Shown in pieces: positions 23,849 through 35,321 of a DNA stretch of 64,000 nt. The stretch covers positions 97,695,897 to 97,759,896 of the forward strand of contig NC_081407.1 of the NCBI RefSeq assembly GCF_030272615.1. Reading direction: 5' to 3'. The notes beneath the pieces were generated by a model. It was given only the letters and a program-made list of their open reading frames with translations. It was not told where the DNA came from and made no database searches. The first letter of the stretch is position 1. Every line of letters begins with the position of its first letter. The translations under genes were made by a program, and so were the position numbers. This stretch comes from Cryptomeria japonica. Taxonomy: Eukaryota; Streptophyta; Pinopsida; Cupressales; Cupressaceae.

Positions 23849-26800
23849 CTAAATTGTCTTTGAAGTGTGCGTGGTGCCACGTATATTTCGCCACTCCATA
23901 TGAGCCACAGAGAAATTATGAACTACTTGGTAATGCGGGAGACCAATGTGCAGGATGCGTTGCTTCCAAACTTCTTTATCCATACCCACCTGCGTGACTT
24001 TAGTTTTATGCACCTCTAAGTGATCTGAACAGACAACCAACATGGATTCAATGCGGGCCACTCTGGTGAAGTCATCGCGGGTAAAGGATTTTGATTCTTT
24101 AACATAATTGATTTTCCCTTTGAAATTCTTCACCATATCTCCTACCTATTCAATGGTCTATCTGTCTTCCTTCAGAAGTTGTACATCGATGCACTTCAAG
24201 TCTTTCTGCATCATGACAACGAGTTCTTTCAATTCTTTTAGCAACTTAATGGACTCTTCATGACCTTGTTTTATGATTGAATTTCTCCATTCAATGTTTT
24301 CCTTGGCCACATGCAGTACCTTGTCATCTAAATCATTTACTACCTTTTCTGTAAGGAAGTTCATGATGCCATATTTCTGTACATCTTTCATTTGAACTAG
24401 TACTGCAACCCATTTTTTCCTTCCCTTTTCCCACGTCGACACCTCTGTTTCCAGCTCTTGAGTCACAGTCATAGCATCCTCGTATGCCTTTACCAAATTA
24501 GCAATATACTCTATTCCTTGCTGAATTATGAACTCAAGCCACTCTTCAAAGGTTTTTGCCAGGACATGATTTCTCTAAACCTTATCCAACAAATTCTCAT
24601 TCATGGGAGATCTAGGATCAAAATTTTGAGGAACCTGTGATAGGGGCTGTGGGTTGGGATGATGAATGGTGTTAATATACTCTGCCATCTGCTTCATGGT
24701 CTGCTTCAACTCTCGTTTGTCTTTCTCATCCTTCCATGTCCTGGACAACATTTGTTTAGCAGAGGACTCTAAGTGTTTTGCATTAGTAGCCCTTGAAGTA
24801 GTTCCTAAATCAAGCTTTTCAACAACAAAATCTTGCTCCGTTGCATTTTCTGGATCTTTGTCAGAAATAGGCCTAGCCACTTCAGCTACCCAGTGCCCTA
24901 TATTCTCATCCACCTCCAACATAGCTTCTGCTTTAATCTTTTTGGACTTAGGTGTTTTTTCGAGGCATTTGCTCACCATATCTTCCATGGGTACACTGAT
25001 AGGGACTTGTGTAGGGGAAAAAAAAGCGACTAGGCTAACATACCCTAATCCTACCTTTTGACACACATTGCGAAATACGAAAGAGCCTAGAGGTATCACA
25101 CAATTGGCTACTTCTTTTTGTGGAAGAGAGAGCCACGGGCTACCTATTAGGGTTTCTATTCCTTTGTTGTAATTGAAAGATAAAATGATGCAAGTTCAAC
25201 TCCTAACCCCAAAGTGCAAGTATGAACTACTAACAAGATTGCAAAATTGAAACTAAACAATGGAAAGCTGTAAACACAAGGACAAGACAAGAATGCAAAT
25301 GCGTACTCAGAGTTAAAATCTAAGTGAAAATGTTCGAGACGGGGGTGCAGGTGCCACTGTCTTGATTCTGCCCCTGAAACTGCTCCTGAAACTGCTGTTT
25401 TGCCACCTGAAAAGCTATCTGAAACTTGCTGTCTGACAGAAGGACCAGGGCGCCCAACACCCCTGTCCTGGCAGGACCGGGGCGCCCCACGCCCCTATCC
25501 TGGTCTTCTGGGTTGGAATTTGGTGTGAAGTTCTGTCTTGGTCCGCTTCCGTCGGATCTGTAATTTGCGGCGTCCTTCGAATCCCAAAATCTGCACTTAT
25601 ATCTGAAAAGGTATGGTGGGCGGTTATATAGGGTTTTGCCTTAGTCAAACCCCTGCTTTGGTGATTTCCACCTCCACAAATAGCCAAGTTGTATTGTAAA
25701 AGTAGTGTGTGTGCAGACCTTGTGTGTGTGCAAGATCCCAATCCCAAGGGAGGGGTACAAGCCAATCTTCAGTCGGTAATCCCCTATTGCTCTTCAATGT
25801 CTTCAAATCCCTAAATGGATGGATGAAATTGATGAATGCTTGATGGATGGATGTTGAATGTTGTTGAAGTCTTCAAAGATCTGCTCTTTCGCTGCATAGA
25901 AGGTCCCTGAAACCAAATGAAGAAAGAGAGCTCTTATATATGAAACCCTAGGTCTTAATTTCAACTTTTGGCTGACCTAGAGATTGAATCTCCCGCCAAT
26001 TTCTTGGGGTTAAGCTTTATTTTATGATTGGATTGCGCTCCTAAAATTTCAGGAAAAATGTCCGGGACCGTGTGCACTCCGGGCGCCATGGTCCTGACAA
26101 CTTTTCATCAAATTTTCAGGGCTGTCGGATATGATGATTTTAGAGAGAATCCCGAAGTTACAAGTGATTTCGAGATGTTTTGACCCCCGAAATCAAGCCC
26201 CCAAGTTCAAAATAGGACCTAATTAGGGTTTTTGATTAAGTGATGTATTGGAGGAATAAAATAAAAGGGGCACACTTTAATGAAAAGGACCCAACTTTAT
26301 GATATGGGAGATGATAAAAATAGCACCTTAGACTTAATTAAGTGCTAAAGGGGAAATGCAATGCAAAATGCAAAATGCGCCAAGGCGGGTGCTAAACCAA
26401 GTGTGAAATTGTACCACCCTAGCAAGTGCGTACAATTTACGACGCTACAGGACTACATTGCGTTTCTTACTTATTGATGCTCTTAACCACCTTGAAACAT
26501 TTGAGGATATCTTAGCCGGCGACGTTTGACATTCAGATGAATCCATGGTCACCAAAGTAGTCACTTGATCGGGGCCTTCCCCAGATTGCTCCTTTTCTTT
26601 ACCTGCATCTTGAGCTGCAGGAATGTCTATTTCTGGTTCACCCATACTCACTTGCGCGTCCTTAGTATCAAGAACTATGATGGTTTCTTTTCCTATGATA
26701 TCTGCACCTTTCCTTTTACTTCTGGAACGGGTGACTCGAACTGTTGAGGGGCCAAACAGTGGTTCTTTAAGTCTTCTGGTTTGAACCTTTTCACTTCGAG

Positions 26801-28660
26801 TACCAGTGACACCTGCAATATCAACAACAATGTTAGAAGAAGAAATTGGTACAACAGCATGAGATTGCTCAACTGATTTCTTGACTGAGCCGGCAGCAAA
26901 TTTTATTCCAGGCCTACGATCTCTTAACCATTTCTCCATTCTCCTTATTACATTAAAGGTTCTTGACTGAATATTTTCTTCTTCTTTCCTATCCCAATCA
27001 GTTTCAGGAATAGGTTGCACATGAACTCTTTTATTGAACTTTGGGTCCAATACATCTTCATCTTCCGCTTCTTGTATTCCTGCAATGTTCATGGGCAATT
27101 TCAAAGTAATAATTTGCCGTAAAGTGAACCTTGACCATAATCTTCTTTGAACTTCAAATTCATCACAACAATCCTCCCAATAATCTTCTAATTGGGGTAT
27201 ATGTGAGAAGTTCACATCAACATTCAATTGCTTCATTGCATATTCTTTGTTGTCGAACCCCTGCCAAGCAACATATGGCGGCAAATTCATCTTCTTGAGC
27301 TCCAATTCTAAGTTCAATGCATCAAAAACAGTTTGGCAACTATAATGTCTGAGTTCAACTGGGAAAATTGCTTTAGATTCACTTTTCATCCCAAATCTCT
27401 TATCCACATGAGCTAGCTGTCTGCTAACTTCTAAAAGTACATAGTTGTCGAGAGCATATCTGGGTAATTTGAAAGGTTCATCTTCAAAGCCTCCAATTCT
27501 GATATAAGTGAATCTAGGAAATTGAATGAAACAACTCCCATATGTGGTGACCAACTTTAATGCCTCATGTGACATCCTATTATTCAAATTCCCCTGCAGT
27601 TCAAAAGTTAATCTTCCCGCAAAGACATCATTCCATCTCAAGAAATTTTCTGTGTATCTTTGTATTTGCAAATGTGGATAGCACTCGTAGACCTTCATTC
27701 CATTAACCCAGGGTTCTTGATGTAATCCCGGCCATTCTCTGATACATGCTAAAATATAGAACAAGTATGAAGTCATGTGAAAATTAGCTGTTCCAACAAA
27801 ATTACTCAACCCTTCATGCAATCTCTCAGCAATTACTTGCGCCTAGTCTAGGTATTTTTCACCAGCTAATAATACCTGAATATAAAAATACATCCAGTCC
27901 TCCCAATAGAAGGCATGTGAATTCCCCTTAAGCCTGTTCAAAAGGACCACAATATCCCTAACTTCTATGATGAAATGCTCTCTTGTTAAGGGTTTGGGCA
28001 ACCTAGAACCTCCCTTTTGTATTTTAAGGAGCCAGTTCTTGGCTATGATGCTCCGATAAACACTTCTCTTCTCAGAGAAAAATGCGTATGAGGTTCCTAT
28101 GGACCAATCTTCATACGGCTCTTTGTGAGGAATTCCAATTGCAGCCATTACAGTTTCTCTGTCAATCCGCACTAGCATGTCTCCATTATTGGCTCTAATA
28201 CACCTATTACCAGCATCATATCAGTTCATACATGCATATACTAATTCTGGGCAAGGAGCAACAATTGGGAATGCAGCGACCTCAACAAGACCACTATGAA
28301 CTATCTTTTCCATCATGGAATTAGCTGTCGGGTTCTTGGCCCTCTCTAAAAAGTTATCTAACTCATCTTGAATGAAGGCTGTATCATCTAACTTTGGAAG
28401 GGTACTAACCAAGCATGATGTTCGACCCAATTTGGGTAGAATCGGTCTCATTTTTGCTTTAAATTGTGTCAATCAGACATCATTCAATTCCGAAGCAAAG
28501 AAGTACACTTTCCAATTTTCAGAACTAAATAGAGCAGGGGAAAATAAGTAATTGAACTCACCTGTCTTCAACATCAAACTGTGAAACCCTCGGAAGAACT
28601 AAGCTAAATTACCTTCTGCATCTCCACTCTTCGCCAATGGCAACAATAATTACCTTACCT
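23849..28660 (-). pseudogene. ORF-X3: large unknown retroelement-type ORF, split by an LTR
   Basis: I do not recognise this family. The N-terminal half reads in one minus-strand frame from about 28660 to 26445, with four in-frame stops (near 28605, 28474, 28218 and 27840) and an open run of 458 codons at 27821-26445. It has a globular, aromatic-rich part (HMTSYLFYILACIREW, then GRLTFELQGNLNNRM), then a basic linker. An LTR interrupts it at about 26449. On the far side a second frame runs from about 25190 to 23849 with three TAG stops (24575, about 24158 and 24146). This part contains a Pro/Ser linker and long charged helices (KLLKELKELVVMMQKDL). I infer one ancestral protein of roughly 1100 residues, but continuity across the LTR is not proven. 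Its build parallels ORF-X1 and ORF-X4. Confidence 0.5.
25190..26449 (-). repeat. Gypsy-type LTR inserted in ORF-X3
   Basis: Read on the minus strand, it starts at 26449 with TGTAGCGTCGTAAATTG, close to TGTAGTGTCCTAAATTG at 9970, and it shares the ACCATGGCGCCC motif with that LTR. A TATATAAG box lies at about 25932-25939. The other end is uncertain (near 25190) and no target duplication was found. No internal retrotransposon genes flank it, so it is probably a solo LTR. Confidence 0.45.
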
Positions 28661-28920
28661 GAGACGCCCCATATTTAAAGACGGAAAAGACTGAAATGAA
28701 CCAACACACGCTTCGGCCCAGCTTATTCTCCATGTGAAACCACTTGTGATTTGATATAATTCTGACATGCTTATTAATTAGAAATCAACTCCACAGAGTT
28801 GACATGCCTTCTCATGATTGTTTCCATAATTACAATTTGAAAACATGAAAACCAAGGAAAATTCTGTTTTGATTGCCCCGCCTTTTCTTTCATGACACCA
28901 TCGAGCTGAGTTGAAAACAT
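28661..28920. other. Leader of ORF-X3
   Basis: No coding signal. Two donor-like sites (CAG/GTAAGG near 28660 and CAG/GTGAGT near 28560) appear on the minus strand, but no intron can be confirmed. Confidence 0.25.
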
Positions 28921-29200
28921 CGCTTTGAACCTTGAACTCATTTTTAAAGAAGTTCATTGGTTCAAAGTTCAATGACAACAAGTCACATTTGTGAACAAGC
29001 AGAAAGAGACAAAAGGAACGTTCAAAAACACGGGAATGAACCTTGAACCTTGAACCATTTCAAAACAAAAGTTCAATGGTTCAAGTTCAAAGTGAACACA
29101 AGACAAGCACTGAAAAGACAGCTGCAAAACATAAGACAAAAGACCGATTGAACCTTGAACCTTGAACTGTAAAGGTTCAAAGTTCAAGTTCAATGACTAT
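28921..29200. repeat. Three tandem hairpin units built from TTGAACC words
   Basis: Units at about 28921, 29037 and 29150 (spacing about 115 bp) each have TTGAACCTTGAAC words on one side and GGTTCAAAGTTCAA words on the other, so each can form a stem-loop. No ORF explains them. Confidence 0.65.
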
Positions 29201-29464
29201 GCTAATGACAACTTGGAACTTTATGGAACACATTTCTCTTGAACTCGAATTGTGAACTTTATTAAAGGTTCGATGAATGAGTACAAAGCTCATTTAATGA
29301 AGACTTAGGTCCTAGAAAATAATTACCCTCTTTTTTTGATAGGCTATAAACGAAAAATAAAAAGGGGGCAACAACTGGTAATGTCAGTCGGTTTGGCTTG
29401 ACTACCGGTTGCCTCTGGGGTCTCCATCTGAATGCTCTGTGCCGCTTCCTCTTTTTCTTTAGCT
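29201..29464 (-). other. Short spacer with a possible coding remnant
   Basis: On the minus strand 29340-29464 reads as a short open segment rich in Glu, Lys, Ala and Thr with no known motif. It may be a fragment of a retroelement linker. The rest shows nothing. Confidence 0.2.
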
Positions 29465-29578
29465 CTATTCTTGAGATAATGTTATATCTCTTTTATGTTG
29501 AAAAACCTTAAAAATTAAAAAATACAAAATTTTCAAGTAAAAATGAGTGGGAAATCATTTCATATTTCATATTGTCAG
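29465..29578 (+). repeat. Repeat H, copy b, left part
   Basis: Matches 19525 onward up to GTCAG at 29574-29578, which is the left target-site duplication of the solo LTR that follows. Confidence 0.8.
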
Positions 29579-30608
29579 TGTCGTCCTCCATGAAGTGTAC
29601 CTGTACCTGCAACCACAATGCACTCAATAAATCATTATAAGCAATGGTTAGTAAATTGAAACAATGAAAGACAAAACCATAGCCAATTGACTTATTGCCT
29701 CCTAGTAAATGTGTTTATGAAAAATGCTCTCAGATTGGATTATGCATATTCTAGTGACTTGAGTACACTTAGATGGAGGATTTGAATGATGAAAATGCAT
29801 GATCTAGCAAGAATAGAATGATTAAGCTATATGATTATTCTAGGAAATAGGCTAGAATGAAGATGCAATTAAGCTACAATTGTGCATGATAACATTGCTA
29901 AGAATGATAAACTAGAAGCTAGATGCCTATAGTAACAATGCATAAGATGAGAATGAGATGGGATGCAAAAATGATATGAAATTGGGACCCTTGTGCTCCA
30001 AAATGAGGTCTATTTATAGGATTTTCAAGGCTAGGGGTGATGTGGCAAGAATCAATGGTCAAGATTGATCTGAAGATATCAATGGTTAAATTGGAGGAGG
30101 ATGGTAAAGGGGGTTGGATTAAAGGGAACATTTGTCATCTCTATGGTGACAAGTGTCAAGAGGCTTCTAGAAGGAGTAGGATGAAAGGGAACACTTAGTG
30201 ACAAGTGTCACAAAGGTTCTAGAAGATGTTGGATGAAAGGGGACATGAGGGCAGGTAGAATGGGTTAGGCTTAGGAATGGTTAGGTTTAGGAGTGGTAGA
30301 AGTTAGGAGAATTTGAATTTAAAAATTCAAATAATGGGAAAAGGCTAATTAATCTCAACAACTCATGAATTTGATTTGTTTTAATTAATTAAAGGATTAG
30401 AAGAAATGATTTTGATGGGGGGAATTAATTAATTAAAGGGGTGAAATGAAATGAACCTATTTAATAAATCCTTAGATTTATTAATAAGTAGATGAAAGGG
30501 GAAATTTAATCAAATTGCTTAGTGAATTCAATTAAATTGGGGAGAGGAGATTAATTAAATAATTGCTTATTGAATTAATTATCTTCAGACAATTTTTAGG
30601 TGTATATA
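29579..30608 (-). mobile_element. Solo gypsy LTR with 5-bp target duplication
   Basis: A 1030-bp LTR flanked on both sides by GTCAG (29574-29578 and 30609-30613), while repeat H copy a shows the uninterrupted site. It matches the LTRs at 32847-33610 and 42662-43684. The minus strand carries a clear TATA box (TATAAATA, 30011-30018), so transcription would run leftward. The terminal dinucleotide is TA rather than CA because of a point change. There is no internal region, as expected after LTR-LTR recombination. Confidence 0.85.
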
Positions 30609-30613
30609 GTCAG

Positions 30614-31332
30614 TAGAGTCTTCTAGTAGATATTCCCTAGCTTCACATGGATTTGAATGAACAACAACATCCTAAGAATTTGTCTTAGTTTGCATCTCCA
30701 AGTAAATGCAGAATTCATGACACCACTAAGCATGTTGAACTTAATTGTTTAACCTTTTTGTCAAGAATGGAGTTAGGTTCACAAGGAATTTTTTCCTTTT
30801 AGACGTACATTAACCATGCTAAAAATAGAAAATTTATACTTGATCGTCGGGTGGATGGAACTTGTTCCTGCAACTTTTGGTCTCATTCAAGCACGGTTAC
30901 ATAGTTCAAACCCGTCGTTTCTCAAAAATGCACTTGGGGCTTAAATGACTTCCATCGAAGAAAAAATTGGTCTATTAGATCATGTTTCTTGTCCTCAAGA
31001 TCCCAAAATTTGTGATAAACACAGTAAAACAACAAAAAATGTATGGTTGACCTATGAAGTGGGTCCCACTAGGCATGCCATAAATGTGTGCAAGTAATTG
31101 TGAGTATGCTAAATAAATTGAAAATAAAACTAGTATACCTATATTTAAAAAATATATGTAAAATATGCCGAAAGATATCTTGAAATAGAAGAGAAATATC
31201 TTATAATAGAAGAGAATCATCTCTAAAATAAATGTTCTTCTAAAATATTAAACACCAAGAATACAAATCCATTAAAGTTGCGAGCGTTCTATTTTATTTG
31301 GTGTAATAAAATAACACCTCCACAAAAGCTGA
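30614..31332 (+). repeat. Repeat H, copy b, right part
   Basis: Continues repeat H after the solo LTR, matches 19640-20359 and 43690-44410, and ends GCTGA just before the copia-type LTR. Confidence 0.85.
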
Positions 31333-32410
31333 TGTTGGCTTGACGATGATTGTAATGCATGACTTCATATGTTGTCATTGATGGAACATGTACACACACA
31401 CATGATCACATTATCTACCAGTGTTACTTCAAAGTTATTTATATTATATTGCTACCGATATTAGAAGTTTTTCTTAGAGAGTATCAAACCGATACATGGA
31501 GACAACCGGTATATATGTATATACATGAATGACTCGACAGCAACCTGGAGATCCAACGAAGATTATCAAAGGAGCAATGAAGGACAATCAATTTACATAT
31601 TGATATGGTTAACTCCTACCGGTATTGATGTTCCAACCGATATTCATTGATTGTACCCTAACTGACAATTTTTGATGGTAATTTGTGACAAGTTATGTTT
31701 GATTGTCTAGATACATTGCACCTAGGAAATTGTGATATAATTTCTAAGATTGACATGAAATCAAAATGTCTATAATGACATATGATGAGATATGATGTAT
31801 GATAATTTGATGCGAAGATAGAAGTGTTAAGGTGTTGAGAGAATTGTAGAGTATGTTGGTAATGAAGTTTTGAATGCACGGAAAAGGATCTATTTAAGAA
31901 AGTTGTGCTACTTCTAGATCACACCACCTGTTGTTTTCTAGTCATTACAACAATCAAATCCCCTAACCGAGTAAGCTCTAACAAGATTCATTGTACAAAT
32001 CCTCTAACTAGGTGATCCATTAGTTTGGATTCAGAAATCCTCTACCGAGGTTACTCCTAATAGGGTACTACCTTTAATAGGGTATAGCTTTTAATAAAGC
32101 TTTGGGATCTTTAATAGGATTCACTCCTAGCAGAGCACTTTTGTAGACCTTAATTGGTTAGTTACCTATTACTGCAGATAGTTAACTTGTGAGTCCCATC
32201 TCACCGTGGTTTTTCCCATTTGGGTTTTTCACATATAAACACTTGTGTTATGGTGGATGTTTTACTTATTGTAGATGCTTTAATATCATTTTGATAGCAT
32301 GCATAGTGTTTAACAAACTTGTTAAGTATATCTACCAGTCAGTGTTTAAAGTAGTATTGTTTTTCGTGTCATTGATTCACTCCACCTCTCAGTGCTTTAT
32401 ACATTTATCA
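31333..32410 (+). repeat. Copia-type LTR, copy b
   Basis: A 1078-bp copy of the LTR at 44411, from TGTTGGCTTGACG to TTTATCA. It is followed after two bases by TTGTATCAGAGCC, a PBS with one change from TGGTATCAGAGCC. Confidence 0.85.
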
Positions 32411-32472
32411 ATTTGTATCAGAGCCTAACTTCTTGAAGGCTTAATCGCTTGGAAGGGAATCATAAAGCCACC

Positions 32473-32800
32473 ATGGGGGATATGAGCTACTTTGAGATGG
32501 CTAGAGTTCTTGAAGCTACTAAGGATAAGCTTGAAACCGTAAGGGTCAGACTCAAAGCTTCTCAGGTGAAAAGGAGAGAGCTAACTAAACAACTGTTGGA
32601 AATATATGACAATAGTTCTTCAGATGAAGCCAACTTTGATGCTTTAGCTGAAGAAGTTGAAAAACTGAATGGTGAATAGCCAAATCTGAGGAGAGAGCTA
32701 GAAAGCTTAACTATCTGCATGAGTCAAGAACTGGAAGCCACGAGGACAACTGGAGATCTTATCAAATAAAGAGATCATGAAATTGATAAGATCAAACGAG
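32473..32800 (+). pseudogene. gag: 5' fragment of copia-type gag, copy b
   Basis: The ATG at 32473 sits in a strong context (CCACCATGG). The frame is open for 69 codons to a TAG at 32677 and gives a charged helix (MGDMSYFEMARVLEATKDKL at the start), nearly identical to the gag at 45564. After the stop it continues in frame (RRELESLTICMSQELEATR). Similarity ends at about 32800 in the middle of the coiled coil, where the scrambled junction begins. The zinc knuckles and everything downstream are missing. Confidence 0.75.
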
Positions 32801-32846
32801 CATGATAATATTTCTAAGAGTGAAGATGCAATTAAGGTACAATTAA
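32801..32846. other. Rearrangement junction with filler sequence
   Basis: About 46 bp between the gag fragment and a truncated gypsy LTR. It consists of shuffled pieces of that LTR (CATGATAATATTTCTAAGA and GAAGATGCAATTAAG, both of which recur just downstream in normal order). This looks like templated filler left by end joining or template switching. Confidence 0.6.
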
Positions 32847-33610
32847 TTAGGCTAGAATGAAGATGCAATTAAGCTACAATTGAGCATGATAACATTTCTA
32901 AGAATGATAAACTAGAAGCTAGATGCCTATAGTAACAATGCATAAGATGAGAATGAGATGGGATGCAAAAATGATATGAAATAGGGACCCTTTGTGCTCC
33001 AAAATGAGGTCTATTTATAGGATTTTTAAGGCTAGGGGTGATGTGGCAAGAATCAATGGTCAATATTGATCTGAAGGTATCAATGGTTAAATTGGAGGAG
33101 GATGGAAAAGGGGGTTGGATTAAAGGGAACATCTGTTATCTCTATGGTGACAAGTGTCAAGAGGCTTCTAGAAGGAGTAGGATGAAAGGGAACACTTAGT
33201 GACAAGTGTCACAAAGGTTCTAGAAGATGTTGGATGAAAAGGGACATGAGGGTAGGTAGAATGGGTTAGGTTTAGGAATGGTTAGGTTTAGGAGTGGTAG
33301 AAGTTAGGAGAATTTGAATTTAAAAATTCAAAATAATGGGAAAAGGCTAATTAATCTCAACAACTCATGAATTTGATTTGTTTTAATTAATTAAAGGATT
33401 AGAAGAAATGATTTTGATGGGGGGAATTAATTAATTAAAGGGGTGGAATGAAATGAACCTATTTAATAAATCCTTAGATTTATTAATAAGGAGATGAAAA
33501 GGGAAATTTAATCAAATTGCTTAGTGAATTCAATTAAATTGGGGAGAGGAGATTAATTGAATAATTGCTTATTGAATTAATTAACTTTAGACCATTTTTA
33601 GGTGTATACC
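32847..33610 (-). repeat. Truncated 3' LTR of the minus-strand gypsy element
   Basis: Matches 42947-43684. About 285 bp of the LTR's outer end is missing at the junction. The minus-strand TATA box is kept (33012-33019). The last base, 33610, differs from the partner (C for A), which changes the canonical TG start. Confidence 0.8.
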
Positions 33611-33625
33611 TTTTGCCCCTCTTTG
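33611..33625 (-). promoter_or_regulatory. Polypurine tract of the gypsy element
   Basis: The minus strand reads CAAAGAGGGGCAAAA next to the LTR start, the expected position for plus-strand priming. Confidence 0.65.
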
Positions 33626-35321
33626 AAGCGAGGTGTGATGACGCGTTGATTCAAAGAATAATCTCATTTTGATGATGATATTGATTTGATAGGATGCCCC
33701 AGCTCTTGATTGTTGAATTCTGGTACGATGATGCCCCCTCGAGAGATCAATTAAGATGATTGATCTTTGGATTTTTGTGAGATTGATATCCTGATAGATT
33801 TGATTTGATTTCTGTGACTGTGTTTGATGAAAATGCGAGTTATTGTATTAGCTTGATTGCTTAGATTGGTAAGATTGAAAAATATTGATTGATTAGATTG
33901 ATAAGATTGAGATTCAGTTTGGTTTCAGGAAGGATTCATCCTGTATAAGACAATGATGATCAAAGCGTCTGGTTTTAGGAAGGATACATCTTGTATAAGA
34001 CATGAATCGGAATCAGATCATCTGGTTTCAAGAAGGATTCATCCTGTATAAGACATAATTCAGAATCGATTAGGTTTGATTGATTGATTTGATTTGATAA
34101 GGTTGATTAGATAAAGAACTGACAGTTTGTTGATATCAAGTTGCAGAAAGATTTGGATATGCCGATTGTTGATTCTATTGAGATAGATAGCATAAGATTT
34201 GGGCTAGGTCGATAATATCATGAGAGAGATGAGTCGTCATTCTGATTGTGTATACACTTTTGATGATACTTTGATGATTCTTGCAATAGATTTAACCTTG
34301 GATAAAAGAAGCCTTGTTGGATCCCATGCAAGAATGAAATGCAAGCTAAAATGCAAATGCAAATGCAATGGAATGCAAACTATGACCAGACCAGTCACTG
34401 GATTATTTTGCATTTTTGTCATCATTGAGATTTTTGAAATGTGGGAAGTGAGTGCAAACATCGATGGTATAATTAAACCATGATGACCTGAGCACTTCTT
34501 TCCTAGATTTTGATATAGCAAGTTAACACAAGCATCGAGGTATAATTGAACCGAGATGACCTGAGTGTTGTTTGCGTAAAACAGACAGTATTAATCATTT
34601 CAATATGCAAATCAGAAATGTCCTCAATGATACTTCGATGATCATGTCCCGAGACAAATTTGCACATATTAATGATTAATTTTCAGACAACAAACAAGAA
34701 AAATATCATGTTTCTTCCTTGTTCCGCTAGTCAATGACATCCTGGAGTCACTCAGAAATCATGATAGTGAAAAGCAATATAGAAAAGTTGAAAAATCATG
34801 TTACAATCATTATCCAAAAGATATTATCCACTGAAAAGTGTGTGATGTGCTTAGATTGACTTCGTGATAGCTTGATAGTTGATAGTTTGATCTCGTGTTC
34901 AATGTTGGATGTGTCTCAGTTTTCACTTGATAAGAGTTGTCTAATTGTTTTTTCTACCTGTTTGATTAAGCTCAAAATTGATCAAGAGTTTGCCCCCAAC
35001 TAGGTGTAGGATTTTGCCCCAAGCCTAGAAACAAAGTCGTTATGATATATCCACTGATCCAAACCATGGTAGGAAACCACCTGGGATGTCTGCGTATGTA
35101 TAAAGGCTTATGATGCATATGGATAGCGCTAATGGAAGAATGAATGCATGAAATAATAGATGGAAGAGCTAGCAGACATATAGCGTTCGTTTGCCAGGTT
35201 TTCACCATCTATTTTTATTACACTTTTTGTGATATTTGATTTTTTTCTTTCTTTTTTCTTTTTCACTTTTTAGGATTTTTCTGCTTTTTCCCTTTTTTTA
35301 ATTTTTATTTTATTTTTTAGA
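33626..35321 (-). other. 3' internal region of the gypsy element, non-coding
   Basis: About 1.7 kb between the integrase end and the polypurine tract. There is no credible ORF. It includes a tandem repeat (33921-34066), a diverged pair of AGCATCGAGGTATAATTGAA-type segments (about 34450 and 34525), and a T-rich tract (35225-35320). Confidence 0.5.
33921..34066 (+). repeat. Three tandem units of about 50 bp
   Basis: Units start at 33921, 33971 and 34024. Each contains GGTTTCAGGAAGGATTCATC (or a close variant) and then CTGTATAAGACA. Confidence 0.8.

Noticed and set aside
26445-27821. 458-codon minus-strand frame considered as an intact host gene
   Set aside because: The same frame continues upstream through several in-frame stops and is cut at its end by an LTR; composition matches the retroelement-type ORFs nearby.
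29919-30131. Minus-strand frame repeated at 32869-33132 and 42960-43223
   Set aside because: It lies inside copies of one LTR and has no known domain; similarity reflects LTR copying.
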